Assembly (NCBI RefSeq): GCF_030053775.1
Contig: NZ_CP125669.1
Coordinates: 1,793,962-1,857,961, forward strand
Direction: 5' to 3'
From: Acinetobacter corruptisaponis
GTDB lineage: Bacteria; Pseudomonadota; Gammaproteobacteria; Pseudomonadales; Moraxellaceae
DNA length: 64,000 nt
Of the stretch, positions 17,566 to 27,208 are shown in pieces. How positions within the stretch are numbered: position 1 is the first letter of the stretch; every line of letters starts with the position of its first letter. Both the position numbers and the translations under genes were made by a program. The notes under the pieces were generated by a model, which was not told the DNA's origin, did no database searches, and saw only the letters and a program-made list of their open reading frames with translations.

Positions 17566-20500
17566 ATGAAACGTATGCTGATTAATGCAACCCACGCTGA
17601 AGAGGTTCGCGTTGCACTGATTACTGGTAATCGTCTTTACGATTTCGACCTGGAAAATCGTACCCGTGAACAGAAAAAATCAAATATCTATAAAGGCCAT
17701 GTCACTCGCGTTGAACCGTCTCTAGAAGCAGTCTTTGTCGAGTACGGCGCTCAGCGCCAGGGCTTTTTATCAATGCGGGAAATTGCAAACTCGTATTTCA
17801 AGGCGGACCCACGCCAAACCTCCAACATCCGTGAACTGATCACCGAAGGCACAGAATTACTGGTTCAGGTTGAAAAAGAGGAACGTGGCAACAAGGGTGC
17901 CGCGCTTTCTACTTTCATTTCACTGGCTGGCCGTTATCTGGTTTTGATGCCAAACAATCCGAAAGGTGGTGGCATCAGCCGTCAAATTTCAGGTTCAGTG
18001 CGCGAAGAGCTTAAGGAAATTCTGGCATCCCTGAATGTTCCCCGTGGCATGAGCGTGATTGTACGTACTGCGGGTATCGGTCGCTCACAGGAAGAACTGC
18101 AACTTGACCTACAGCATTTGCTTGACCTCTGGGCACAAATTCAGGGTACGGCAAGTTCTGGTCCATCACCAATGCTGGTGCATCAGGAAGCGGGTGTGGT
18201 GACACGTGCCATCCGTGACTATCTACGTGATGACGTTGCTGAAATCCTGATTGATAGCGAACAGGCCTATAATGAAGCCTATAACTTCGTTAAGGCTGTG
18301 ATGCCACGTCAGCTGGACAAGTTAAAAACCTATACCCAGAATGAGCCATTATTTGCCCATTTCGGTATCGAAAGCCAAATCCAGACTGCTTATGAACGTG
18401 AAGTAAAACTTCCTTCTGGCGGTTCAATCGTGATTGACCAAACCGAGGCACTGGTTTCCATCGATATTAACTCGGCGAAATCAACCCGTGGTCATGATGT
18501 TGAGGAAACAGCATTAAATACCAACCTTGAAGCGGCTGAGGAAATTGCGCGTCAACTTCGTTTACGCGATATTGGCGGTTTGGTGGTGATCGACTTTATC
18601 GACATGACCAAGGACCGCAACCAGCGTATGGTTGAGGCGAAACTTCGTGAAGCAACCCAAAGTGACCGCGCACGCATCCAGTTCGGCCAGCTTTCACGTT
18701 TTGGCCTGATGGAAATGAGTCGTCAGCGTTTACGTCCATCGCTTGAGGAAGCAACGGGCTATGTGTGCCCACGCTGTCATGGCACAGGCATGGTACGCGA
18801 CCTACGCTCCCTTTCACTTTCAATTATGCGTAAAGTGGAAGAAATTGCATTACGTGAACGTCAAGGCGAGGTACAGGTGGAAGTCCCTGTGGAAATCGCG
18901 GCATTCCTGTTGAATGAAAAGCGCCACAGTCTTGTATATCTGGAACAAACCTCCAATGTGCGTGTCACCATTCTGCCACATCCACATTTAGAAACGCCAC
19001 ATTATGAAATCCAGTACAATCCAGCAGGCTTTGCACCATCCAGCTATGAACGTACTGAAGCGACTCGTGACAGTGAAAAACAACTCGGCTATGAATCTTC
19101 TGAGTGGCATCTGGAAGAAGCTGAGCACAGTCATGCTGCTCCAGCACAGCAGCAGGCGGCAGCGCCACAGAAAAAGGCTACAACACAGCAAGGCACTGCC
19201 CAGCCAAAACAGGCACAGGCAGCAGCATCAAAAGCAGCAAGCCCTTGCGCATGGTTAGAGAACCTGTTTGTTCAAAAACAGGCTCAGACCATTGATCAGT
19301 CCCGCTCTGCACAAAATGCGGCGTCAGCCATTGAACAGATGATCAATAATGGCGCTGTGAGCCGTGGTCAATTCGGCCAGGTTGCAACAACTGCAATTGC
19401 AGAAACGACAGCAAATAATGTCTATATTTCCCAGACACCTGTAAAACAGGAAACCCGCGAAGCGTTTGATAAAGACGAAAAGTCGAACCGTCCAAATCAA
19501 TCCCAGAACCCGAAGAAACGTAAGCATAAAGAGCAGCGTGAACAGCATGTACACGCCCATGAGCAACAAAATCAGGTGCATGAGGAAGTTGTTCAACTGT
19601 CACGTCAGGAACAGCGCCAAGAGCAACGTGACCTGAAACGCCAGCAAAAACGTCCGCAGGAATCACAAAACCAGCAACAGCAAAATGATGCTGTTCATGG
19701 AAATGATGCCTCTGCACCGTTGCCACGTCGTGACCGTCATAATCAGCAGCGTCCAAACCGCCCGAACCGTCACCGTGACCAAAGTGTTCTCAATGAAACG
19801 CCTGTTGCAGTTGAGGTTGCGTCCAATCCACAGCAGCTTAAAGTTGATGTGATTGATACGCCTCGTACTGAACCAATGAACACGGCATTGATCGTCAACA
19901 TTGATCAGGGACAGAGTGAAATTGTTGCGCTCACTCCACAGCAGACTACTGCGCCAGCGCCACAGGTCGAGCCAGTAAAAGCAGTTGTAGAGACGATTGA
20001 AACAGCCACACCTGCCCAGGCAGAGCAAGTTGCTGCTGAAACAACACCAGTTGAAGAGGCAACCCAGGCACCAGCGAAACGTGCAAGCAATGATCCACGT
20101 TCACGCCGTCGTCATCAGCGTGGGGCGCAAAGCAGTCAGAAAGCGGCAGCAAAAATTGCACCATCGCAAATTCCAACGTTGGGGCAATACACCATGGGTG
20201 GCCTGATTCGCCATGTTTATGGTGAAGATTGCACAATCCTGATTGAGCAGTTTGGTTTGGTGACCACGTTCAACCGTGCCTTACAGAAGTTCGCTGAACA
20301 ATATGCCAGCACTCTGGTGGTTGAAACAGCTGCTGAGGAAAAGCGCCCTGTTACACGTGATGCAGAACTTCCAAGCCAGAAGCCAACGGAAGAAGCTGAA
20401 CCAGCACCTGTATTGCCATTAACACCACCAGAAGCATCCGCTTCGCGTGTTGCAAATGATCCACGTGAACGTCGTCGTTTAGCAAAACTTGCGGCTGAGC

Positions 20501-20919
20501 AGGCAAAAGAGGAACATCTGGCTTCCAATACAGCGCCTGCTGCCCCTGTAGAAAGCACTGAAACCACGCAAGAAGTGCAGGCAACAGCAATTGAGGCAGT
20601 TGCTGCAGAAGACACTATTGCTGATGCAGCAACTGAACAACAGGCACTGGCACTTGCAAATGAAGAAACGCCTGTGGTGGCAGAAGAAACAGCACCTGCT
20701 GAAGTAGTTGAACCACAGCAACCTGCTGTTGAAACTGAAGCTGCGGTGGTCACAGAGACAACTGAAGCGGTTCAAGCCGTTGAAAATACTGAACCAGCCG
20801 CAAACGTTGAAGAAACGGATGCGGAAGATGAAGCTGCAAAGGCGGAAAAAGAGAAATCTAGCCGCCCCCGCCGTCCACGTGGACGTCCACCGAAAAAGAG
20901 TACCGTTGGCAATGAATAA
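17566..20919 (+). CDS. rne: Ribonuclease E
   Basis: RNase E is the main mRNA-decay and RNA-processing endonuclease and the scaffold of the degradosome at the inner membrane. The S1 domain lies at about residues 35-120. The 5'-sensor and DNase I-like catalytic domain contain [12 protein letters not shown] and VVIDFIDM, which hold the two metal-binding aspartates. The zinc link is CPRCHGTG. From about residue 510 the C-terminal half is low-complexity and rich in Gln, Ala, Glu and Arg, as expected of the scaffold region, and it ends in an AT-hook-like RGRPPKK. I start at [15 protein letters not shown] (17566, with AGGTG upstream) rather than the open frame from 17536. It acts downstream of RppH. 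Confidence 0.95.
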   Translation: MKRMLINATHAEEVRVALITGNRLYDFDLENRTREQKKSNIYKGHVTRVEPSLEAVFVEYGAQRQGFLSMREIANSYFKADPRQTSNIRELITEGTELLVQVEKEERGNKGAALSTFISLAGRYLVLMPNNPKGGGISRQISGSVREELKEILASLNVPRGMSVIVRTAGIGRSQEELQLDLQHLLDLWAQIQGTASSGPSPMLVHQEAGVVTRAIRDYLRDDVAEILIDSEQAYNEAYNFVKAVMPRQLDKLKTYTQNEPLFAHFGIESQIQTAYEREVKLPSGGSIVIDQTEALVSIDINSAKSTRGHDVEETALNTNLEAAEEIARQLRLRDIGGLVVIDFIDMTKDRNQRMVEAKLREATQSDRARIQFGQLSRFGLMEMSRQRLRPSLEEATGYVCPRCHGTGMVRDLRSLSLSIMRKVEEIALRERQGEVQVEVPVEIAAFLLNEKRHSLVYLEQTSNVRVTILPHPHLETPHYEIQYNPAGFAPSSYERTEATRDSEKQLGYESSEWHLEEAEHSHAAPAQQQAAAPQKKATTQQGTAQPKQAQAAASKAASPCAWLENLFVQKQAQTIDQSRSAQNAASAIEQMINNGAVSRGQFGQVATTAIAETTANNVYISQTPVKQETREAFDKDEKSNRPNQSQNPKKRKHKEQREQHVHAHEQQNQVHEEVVQLSRQEQRQEQRDLKRQQKRPQESQNQQQQNDAVHGNDASAPLPRRDRHNQQRPNRPNRHRDQSVLNETPVAVEVASNPQQLKVDVIDTPRTEPMNTALIVNIDQGQSEIVALTPQQTTAPAPQVEPVKAVVETIETATPAQAEQVAAETTPVEEATQAPAKRASNDPRSRRRHQRGAQSSQKAAAKIAPSQIPTLGQYTMGGLIRHVYGEDCTILIEQFGLVTTFNRALQKFAEQYASTLVVETAAEEKRPVTRDAELPSQKPTEEAEPAPVLPLTPPEASASRVANDPRERRRLAKLAAEQAKEEHLASNTAPAAPVESTETTQEVQATAIEAVAAEDTIADAATEQQALALANEETPVVAEETAPAEVVEPQQPAVETEAAVVTETTEAVQAVENTEPAANVEETDAEDEAAKAEKEKSSRPRRPRGRPPKKSTVGNE

Positions 20920-20943
20920 TTTGCTAAATTGCACTCAATAAGC

Positions 20944-20977
20944 AAAAGCCTAGTCATTTCGATGACTAGGCTTTTTT
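20944..20977 (+). terminator. Rho-independent terminator after rne
   Basis: AAAAGCCTAGTCA and TGACTAGGCTTTTTT form a 13-bp stem with loop TTTCGA, followed by a T-run. Confidence 0.95.
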
Positions 20978-21166
20978 GTTACTGTAAAATGTAGCGTCAT
21001 TGAAATATTGCAAGAGAGGTAGGCCCTTGCGCTGCTTAGTCGCAGCTCAGGTTGATTGCTCTAGGGACTTACCATTAAAAACAGCATCAACAACAATGAT
21101 GTTAAATGGTTGTGTTCCAACAAATAGCCATTTTTTGGATTGATCGAAAAATAAAACAGGATTGAT

Positions 21167-23008
21167 ATGAGCCAAACTACGCAGACCGATATTATTACCC
21201 TTGGTGATGTCGCAACCCGACTTCCGAACTTCATCACCAAAGTACCTCATATCCTCAATGGTCTTAAACAGGCATATTTGCGGACACCAGCCTCTCCAGC
21301 TGGTTTAGGGATCGCCTTTGAAAAAGCAGTAAAGCGTAACCCGCAAGGTATTGCACTGTTATTTGAAGATCAAAGCTATAGCTATCGAGCACTAAATGAA
21401 TGGGCAAACCAGATTGCACATTACTATTTGTCTCTGGGCGCAAAAAAGGGTGATGTTATTGCGGTGATGGTTGAAAACCGTCCTGAACTCATTGCCACAA
21501 TCGTGGCGCTGGCCAAAATTGGCGTGACCATTGCCCTGGTGAATACCTCACAAGTCGGCAAGGTACTTACCCATAGCATCAACCTGGTCAATCCAATTGC
21601 AGTGATTGCGGGTGAGGAAGTCCGTGCTGCCATTGATGAGATCCGTCAGGACCTGAATGTTGCCCAGGACCGTTTCCACTGGTTTGCTGACCAGGAAACG
21701 CGCAAGCATGCTGGTACTGCACCTAAAGGCTATGTCAATCTTGCCCAGCAAATTGATCAATTCCCGAAATTCAATCCATCCACCACCCGTACAGTGACAG
21801 GCAAGGATGGCCTGTTCTATATCTATACTTCTGGTACAACAGGACTGCCTAAGGCGGTTATTTTCACCCACAGCCGCTGGACGCTGGCTTATGGTACATA
21901 CGGCCATATCCTTAATCTTGGCAAGGATGACGTGATGTATGTGACCCTGCCACTTTACCATGCAACAGGCGTGGTGGTGTGCTGGTGTGGCGTGATTGCG
22001 GGTAGCGCAACACTTGCGGTACGTCGTAAATATTCAACCAGTGCATTCTGGAAAGATGTTCAAAAATTCAATGCATCTGCGATTGGTTATGTTGGTGAAC
22101 TTTGCCGTTACCTCATTGATGCGCCGACAACGGAACTTGACCGCGCCCACCGTGTCACCAAGATGATTGGTAACGGTATGCGTCCAAACATCTGGGGCAA
22201 ATTCAAGGAACGTTTTGGTGTGCAGGAAGTTCTTGAACTTTATGCATCAAGTGAAGGCAATGTTGGCTTTAGCAACATCTTTAACTTTGACAATACCGTG
22301 GGCTTCTCTCCTACCCCTTATGCCATTGTTGAGTTTGACAAGGAAAAGAATGAGCTTGTCCGTGACAAGAAAGGCCACTGCAAGAAAGTGAAGACAGGTG
22401 AAGTGGGCTTGCTGGTTGGCAAGATTACCAGCCGCTCTCCGTTTGATGGCTATACCGACCCTGAAAAGAACAAGTCGGTTATTCTCAAGGATGTATTTGC
22501 CAAGGGTGATTCATACTTCAATACAGGTGACTTGGTTCGTGACATCGGTTTCCGCCATGCACAGTTCGTGGACCGTTTAGGCGACACTTTCCGCTGGAAA
22601 GGTGAAAATGTATCAACCACTGAAGTTGAAAACATGGTTTGCGAATACGATAAGATTGCAGAAGCCGTGGTTTATGGTGTGGAAATTCCCAATACCAACG
22701 GCCGTGCGGGTATGGCTGCAATCACGCTGGTGGATGGTGAAGAATTGAATGAAGCTGATTTAAGCGCTATGGTGAACGTATTCAAGAAATGCCTGCCATC
22801 ATACGCAATCCCAGTATTCCTGCGTGTTCAGGCCAAGGTTGAAACCACAGGCACATTTAAATACCAGAAAAACAAGCTGAAAGAGGATGCCTTTAATCCA
22901 GGCAAAACGTCTGAACGTTTGTTGGTGTTATTGCCAGGGGCAACAGGCTATTGCGATGTAAATGCTGAAATCTTTAACAATATTCAAAGTTATCAGTACC
23001 GTTTTTAG
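21167..23008 (+). CDS. Long/very-long-chain fatty acyl-CoA synthetase, FATP/FadD6-like
   Basis: This AMP-forming enzyme activates fatty acids with ATP and CoA. The phosphate-binding loop YTSGTTGLPKAVIFTH, the motif YASSEGNVGF and the later FNTGDLVRDIGFRHAQFVDR with WKGENVSTTEVE define the adenylating fold and the very-long-chain (FATP) branch. A hydrophobic patch near residues 90-115 may help membrane contact. At 613 residues the length is normal. The ribosome binding site AGGA stands 6 bases before the ATG. It stands alone between rne and the tRNA-Lys genes. It is probably used for fatty-acid uptake or recycling; the chain-length preference is unknown. Confidence 0.9.
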   Translation: MSQTTQTDIITLGDVATRLPNFITKVPHILNGLKQAYLRTPASPAGLGIAFEKAVKRNPQGIALLFEDQSYSYRALNEWANQIAHYYLSLGAKKGDVIAVMVENRPELIATIVALAKIGVTIALVNTSQVGKVLTHSINLVNPIAVIAGEEVRAAIDEIRQDLNVAQDRFHWFADQETRKHAGTAPKGYVNLAQQIDQFPKFNPSTTRTVTGKDGLFYIYTSGTTGLPKAVIFTHSRWTLAYGTYGHILNLGKDDVMYVTLPLYHATGVVVCWCGVIAGSATLAVRRKYSTSAFWKDVQKFNASAIGYVGELCRYLIDAPTTELDRAHRVTKMIGNGMRPNIWGKFKERFGVQEVLELYASSEGNVGFSNIFNFDNTVGFSPTPYAIVEFDKEKNELVRDKKGHCKKVKTGEVGLLVGKITSRSPFDGYTDPEKNKSVILKDVFAKGDSYFNTGDLVRDIGFRHAQFVDRLGDTFRWKGENVSTTEVENMVCEYDKIAEAVVYGVEIPNTNGRAGMAAITLVDGEELNEADLSAMVNVFKKCLPSYAIPVFLRVQAKVETTGTFKYQKNKLKEDAFNPGKTSERLLVLLPGATGYCDVNAEIFNNIQSYQYRF

Positions 23009-23080
23009 TTTATTTTTTAGCTAAACGAGAGGAAATCGTGTTTTTTATAAACAATCATTCGCATGATTTACAATTTCCTC

Positions 23081-23108
23081 TTGTGTTAGCTGAATAAATT
23101 GCTAGAAT
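23081..23108 (+). promoter_or_regulatory. Predicted promoter of the tRNA-Lys pair
   Basis: TTGTGT and TAGAAT are 16 bp apart, about 130 bp before the first tRNA. GC-rich TATCCTCGCTC follows nearer the tRNA. Confidence 0.45.
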
Positions 23109-23238
23109 ACGCAACATCAAAACGATGCAGTGTTTGAAAGATTTATCTTTCCTCTGATTGCTTAGGATCCAAGACCAAAGAAAATCATAGATTTTCTCTT
23201 GCGCTCGGGTAAAGCGTTGCTTTACTTATCCTCGCTCA

Positions 23239-23314
23239 GGGTCGTTAGCTCAGTTGGTAGAGCAGCGGACTTTTAATCCGTTGGTCCCGCGTTCGAGTCG
23301 CGGACGACCCACCA
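23239..23314 (+). tRNA. tRNA-Lys (anticodon TTT), first copy
   Basis: This is a 76-base cloverleaf with the CCA encoded. The acceptor stem is GGGTCGT/ACGACCC, the anticodon loop CTTTTAA carries TTT, and the T-loop is TTCGAGT. It is a tandem neighbour of a nearly identical second copy. Confidence 0.97.
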
Positions 23315-23337
23315 CTTTATAGTTTTGATTATTATCT

Positions 23338-23413
23338 GGGTCGCTAGCTCAGTCGGTAGAGCAGCGGACTTTTAATCCGTTGGTCCCGCGTTCGAATCGC
23401 GGGCGACCCACCA
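23338..23413 (+). tRNA. tRNA-Lys (anticodon TTT), second copy and island integration site
   Basis: This is a 76-base cloverleaf with acceptor stem GGGTCGC/GCGACCC, anticodon TTT and encoded CCA. Its 3' half is the left copy of the island direct repeat, so the integrated element rebuilt an intact tRNA. Confidence 0.97.
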
Positions 23414-23432
23414 GATTCAAAGCCTTGTAAAT
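23367..23432 (+). repeat. attL: 66-bp direct repeat spanning the tRNA-Lys 3' half
   Basis: The 66 bases are identical to 39511-39576 and run from the anticodon stem to GTAAAT beyond the tRNA. A weaker match continues for about 85 bp, up to GGTTCAT(C/T)GGTTGAATAC. Tyrosine recombinases typically use tRNA 3' ends as attachment sites. Confidence 0.9.
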
Positions 23433-23454
23433 CAAAAGTTTACAAGGCTTTTTT
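23418..23454 (+). terminator. Terminator after the tRNA-Lys pair
   Basis: AAAGCCTTGTAAA and TTTACAAGGCTTTTTT form a 13-bp stem. The first arm lies inside the att repeat and the second just outside it. Confidence 0.88.
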
Positions 23455-23870
23455 AATTTCAGATCATCTCAAAAAACTTCTCTCTGTGGTTCATTTTACG
23501 GTTCATCGGTTGAATACTCCGATGGTCTCAATCTATCCATTCTATATATTCAACCAGATGATCTTTCATCAAAGTATGCTGTACAAGGCTTTATCCTCTC
23601 TAGCTTAAATCTAGGCATAATAAAATAGCGTTCTTTCCCCTTTCTAGGCATGTTAATGAATGCTTGGGTATAGAGACACTGCACGAGATAGATTCTTGCT
23701 GTTTTATGCAATTGACATGCGTCTACGGTACTCTCTGACCTCTTTCCCCTGCCAATCAAACCATTTGTGGTATGACAAGATAAGCTCTCGCTGACAAATC
23801 GCCTACGTTCTTGAAAAACAGACCGTAAGCGGTTCATCAGAAAAAAGCCTAACGTTTCAGGAAATATCGG
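23455..23870. other. Left-end region of the island without a supported gene
   Basis: The first part (to about 23516) resembles 39577-39660. The rest has an open frame on the minus strand (23550-23837) whose translation shows no domain or convincing start. I treat it as non-coding or remnant. Confidence 0.45.
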
Positions 23871-24962
23871 TCATGGTCTACGAATCCTCGCCATTGCAGA
23901 CTGCATCCGTTCTGAACTATCTAACATTTCTCGCTGTGCATTTTGCTGTTGTTGTATCGTGGTCATTAGTCGATGACGATTATCCAAAGCACTCTTTATT
24001 GTACCAATACAGGCAACCGTATCCTCATAGCCCTGTTCTATCCAATCATCAATACGATCAGGATTAAACGCTAGCAAATCTGTTATGCCATCTCTGGAAA
24101 TATTTTTTTGCGGGCGAATTTCCACAACCGTTGTATTTGGGAAATCATGTCTATTCCAGAATGAACCTTCGGATAAATGACTGACAACAACGAGATTACA
24201 TCCTGATTGAACCAATGGCGTGATAGGTGTATTGCCTTGTGCAGTTTTCCAACCACCTTGCCCACCATCCGTATAGGTATGCTGACCAATTTTCTGACTT
24301 TCATAAAGTATGGGTAACGCAGCCGAAGCCATTAAAGCACTTTTCCAATCCTGTTCTGAAAGTTGCTGCAAACAAAAAAATTCGGATGGTGCAGTGTCTT
24401 TCAAATCGAGTTCAGCTGCGATACAACTGGCTATATCCAACATGCCACCACGACTTCTATAGGCTGAAACGTATAACGGTATACCTTGTTGTAAGTCTTG
24501 CCATGTTAAATATTGATTCAGTAATGCTGTTAAAGGGGCATTATCCAAAATACCCTCTTTTCCATGTAGCTTTTCTTCAATTTCTTTGATGAATTGCGGC
24601 TCAAGATTGAATGATCGTAATAACCCTTTCATTCCACGATATGCCACATACTGTGGTGAGTTTAGACGTAAACCCAAATTTGCCAATAAAATGAGATATG
24701 CAGGAATAAAGAATTTCTTAGTTTGGACTTTAATTGGCGATTGTTGACTCAATACTCGCCAAACCCGATTTAATCGTTCATAACCTTGTCGCATAGAGTG
24801 GCTAGAAGCTAATATTGAGCCATTTAATGCCCCGATACTCGCCCCTGCAATACAATCTGGTTCAATACCATATTCGGCAAGAGCTTTTACCACGCCAACG
24901 TGATATGCCCCTTTTGCGCCACCACCTGAAAGAACTAAACCTGTTTTGATAACGTTCCCCAT
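23871..24962 (-). CDS. Patatin-like phospholipase (candidate defence effector)
   Basis: This 363-residue protein carries the full patatin catalytic set. The oxyanion-hole motif SGGGAKGAYHVG is at residues 12-23, the nucleophile serine 42 is in GASIG, and the dyad aspartate 232 is in YTDGG. MASAALPILYES before the aspartate is also typical. Patatins hydrolyse acyl esters of membrane lipids. In several phage-defence systems (for example CapV of CBASS) a patatin is the killing effector, but no cyclase is present here. The ATG overlaps the upstream stop as TAATG, so it is translationally coupled to the helical protein before it. It is the last gene of a four-gene operon headed by a WYL regulator. 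Confidence 0.88.
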   Translation of the reverse strand: MGNVIKTGLVLSGGGAKGAYHVGVVKALAEYGIEPDCIAGASIGALNGSILASSHSMRQGYERLNRVWRVLSQQSPIKVQTKKFFIPAYLILLANLGLRLNSPQYVAYRGMKGLLRSFNLEPQFIKEIEEKLHGKEGILDNAPLTALLNQYLTWQDLQQGIPLYVSAYRSRGGMLDIASCIAAELDLKDTAPSEFFCLQQLSEQDWKSALMASAALPILYESQKIGQHTYTDGGQGGWKTAQGNTPITPLVQSGCNLVVVSHLSEGSFWNRHDFPNTTVVEIRPQKNISRDGITDLLAFNPDRIDDWIEQGYEDTVACIGTIKSALDNRHRLMTTIQQQQNAQREMLDSSERMQSAMARIRRP

Positions 24963-25849
24963 TATCGTGCTTCAAACATTTCATCAAACGACTGCAATAC
25001 CAAAGTTCTTGCAGTTAAAATACGAGGTAATGCAGGTGATAGCTGTTCAGGCTGTTGTGATGCAAAATAATTTAATGGCATTTTGTTTACACGTGTCCAA
25101 TCACCCATATAGGCATAGGATTCATTAAAATCCAAGCTATATTCATCATCATGTTCCGCCCATTGCAATGGATGTAAAAAGTCTCTTTTTCCAATTCCTT
25201 TATCATCTTGTAAAGATTGAATAGCTGTTAGGCAGATATGATCTCTTAAATCTTGGAGTGCTCGTCGTGCTTTTGGTTCTTCTTTATACTTACGAACATA
25301 ATCTCCAAAATCTCCCCAATATAATCGCTCCAAAACGGTATAAAACTTCAGTAAAGGAGATAATTGTTCAAAGTCATGAGAGACTTCCCATTTCTTAAAT
25401 AACAAATCAATTTGGCGTTCGGCTTTACTTTCTGCTTCAATCAAAGACAATCTTTGATCTAAATGGTCACAACGATCATGTAAATCTTTTGATAATTGTG
25501 CCAAAAGGTCACGAGTTTCTACGCTAAAATTTGCTAGGTCTGTAACCGCATCCTGAACTTCAGTAATTTTCTGATTAGCGATATGAATTGCTTCAAAACC
25601 TAGTCGATGTTCTTGAGTGAGTACGTTTAACCACTCAAATGCAGATTCGACACCCTCACTTAGATTTTGATTAATTTGATACTGACGTTTTGCTCCTGTC
25701 CCTGTAAAACCATCAACCAACCGAGAAACTTTATCTAAGCGTTGTGATTGAACATTAATGTGATCTTTTGATACTTGGATACTATTGGCAATTTCAATGA
25801 CAAACTTATCTGCCATACAAGGCATGGTTTCTGATACTTCAAACTTCAT
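24962..25849 (-). CDS. Helical/coiled-coil protein coupled to the patatin gene
   Basis: This 295-residue soluble protein is mostly helical by composition, with a likely coiled coil at about residues 65-155 (runs such as AVTDLANFSVETRDLLAQL). A more globular C-terminal half follows (LERLYWGDFGDYVRKY, DFLHPLQWAEHDDEYSL). There is no signal peptide or membrane segment. It faintly recalls the RdcB/YjcZ family, whose E. coli member works with a dynamin-like GTPase; I cannot confirm that by reading. Its stop overlaps the patatin start by one base, which suggests fixed stoichiometry. A role as sensor or partner of the phospholipase is inferred. Confidence 0.7.
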   Translation of the reverse strand: MKFEVSETMPCMADKFVIEIANSIQVSKDHINVQSQRLDKVSRLVDGFTGTGAKRQYQINQNLSEGVESAFEWLNVLTQEHRLGFEAIHIANQKITEVQDAVTDLANFSVETRDLLAQLSKDLHDRCDHLDQRLSLIEAESKAERQIDLLFKKWEVSHDFEQLSPLLKFYTVLERLYWGDFGDYVRKYKEEPKARRALQDLRDHICLTAIQSLQDDKGIGKRDFLHPLQWAEHDDEYSLDFNESYAYMGDWTRVNKMPLNYFASQQPEQLSPALPRILTARTLVLQSFDEMFEAR

Positions 25850-25893
25850 ATTGTGACCTTTCTATAATGGGTAATCTATTCAACTCAATAAAA

Positions 25894-27135
25894 TCAGATA
25901 TACTTTTCAACACATTGCTTTAATGCCTTATTGCGTTCTTTCATCTTTTCTAGAGATAGAGAAAAGTCTTGAAAAGCATGATTTTCTACCTCATTCTTTT
26001 TCTGAGGTTTTGATGACGCATTTGTAGTTGATTTCTGCAACTCTTTTATTTCATCTTGTTTTTCATTTTTATCATCAATAAGTTCACTTAAGTCTTGGTA
26101 AAATTTAAGATTTACCAGTATTTTACTCCACTTTTTCTTGTCTAGTTTATCAAATAGTTTTTGTAAGTAGTGATTTATAGCATTATTCAAAAAGCCAAGC
26201 CCTTGAAATCCTGTAAACTCATCTATACCCAAGTTATCAAAATTATCTTTTAATAATTCTCCTACTTCCTGCATCATTTCAAAACCATTTTCTACTGTTA
26301 TTAATAAAACATCCGCTCCTCTCAAGGTACAACACATTTCCGCAGCCCTTAAAAACACATTATCAGCAGTAGAAATAATAGATCCCAGATTGTAAATAAC
26401 ATCTAAATTAAGACCAATTTTATTATCTCCAATATTTTCCAAGCTCAAATTTTCAAGCTTTTCTATTTTAACTATTTTTTTTATTTCTTTTATCATACTG
26501 TCAATATCTTCCATTCTACTATCTAAAACTGAAAAAGTATCTTCAAAATCATTTTGTAAGAATTCTTCAAAAAACCCTCTTACATCACCCTCTTTTCTTA
26601 TAGATTCAACTTCATCATCTTTAATTTTACTCATTTTAATTTCATCTATTTTATAAGCATAATCTTCAGATTCAATATTAGCTAAATCACGATCCCTTGC
26701 AGTTTTTAAAACTGATATATCTTTATCTATAGCTATAATTTCTTCTTTCAATATAGATATCTCTTTATTATCAGAAGAATCACCTACTTCACTTTGATCA
26801 CTTACATCCACTGAGTAAATGTTCTTTAGAATAGAAAAAATAGGACTTAAAGCATCTATATAATTACCGAACTTATCTGTAAATTGATCTAAATTTGTAA
26901 ACACAGTTTCATCATTTTGCGTATCCATTTCTCCAAATAATTTACGAAGTTCTTTAGGTTTTAAGATTGATTCCTGCATGACTTCAATTGCACGATATAG
27001 AGATTTTTGATCAACTAATTCCTGATCAATCGTAGATAGAATATTTTCATCAAAAATCTGCTTAACCATCTCCTGCTCAAATTGAAATAATGCTTGAGCT
27101 TCATCTTTTAAAATTTCTATAGGTGTATAACGCAT
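25894..27135 (-). CDS. Acidic coiled-coil protein of the patatin operon
   Basis: I do not recognise this 413-residue protein. It is Lys/Glu/Asp/Ile-rich with long heptad-like stretches (about residues 120-165 and 195-230) and a short central globular part (SIISTADNVFLRAAEMCC, LRGADVLLITVENGFEMM). The C-terminus is charged and partly disordered (STTNASSKPQKKNEVEN). The coding DNA is markedly AT-rich even for the island, which suggests acquisition from a low-GC source. AGGGG stands 5 bases before the ATG. It lies 73 bp after the WYL gene and 44 bp before the helical gene, all on the minus strand. Confidence 0.7.
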   Translation of the reverse strand: MRYTPIEILKDEAQALFQFEQEMVKQIFDENILSTIDQELVDQKSLYRAIEVMQESILKPKELRKLFGEMDTQNDETVFTNLDQFTDKFGNYIDALSPIFSILKNIYSVDVSDQSEVGDSSDNKEISILKEEIIAIDKDISVLKTARDRDLANIESEDYAYKIDEIKMSKIKDDEVESIRKEGDVRGFFEEFLQNDFEDTFSVLDSRMEDIDSMIKEIKKIVKIEKLENLSLENIGDNKIGLNLDVIYNLGSIISTADNVFLRAAEMCCTLRGADVLLITVENGFEMMQEVGELLKDNFDNLGIDEFTGFQGLGFLNNAINHYLQKLFDKLDKKKWSKILVNLKFYQDLSELIDDKNEKQDEIKELQKSTTNASSKPQKKNEVENHAFQDFSLSLEKMKERNKALKQCVEKYI

Positions 27136-27208
27136 GGTTTCCCCTTTATTCCCTTTAATTTAACGCTTGGCTTAAAATCACAAAAATATTATTTATTGAG
27201 CTGCATAT

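Noticed and set aside
20217..20753. 178-codon Ser/Ala-rich frame antisense to rne
   Set aside because: It mirrors the repetitive Ala/Glu/Thr codons of the RNase E scaffold region and has no ribosome binding site or domain.
23550..23837. 95-codon minus-strand frame at the left end of the island
   Set aside because: The translation shows no domain, the start lacks a ribosome binding site, and part of the region is att-flanking DNA shared with 39577-39660.
23871..24962. Patatin gene considered as a standard CBASS CapV
   Set aside because: No cyclic-nucleotide synthase, Cap2 or Cap3 gene is present in the operon or nearby, so a standard CBASS assignment is not supported.
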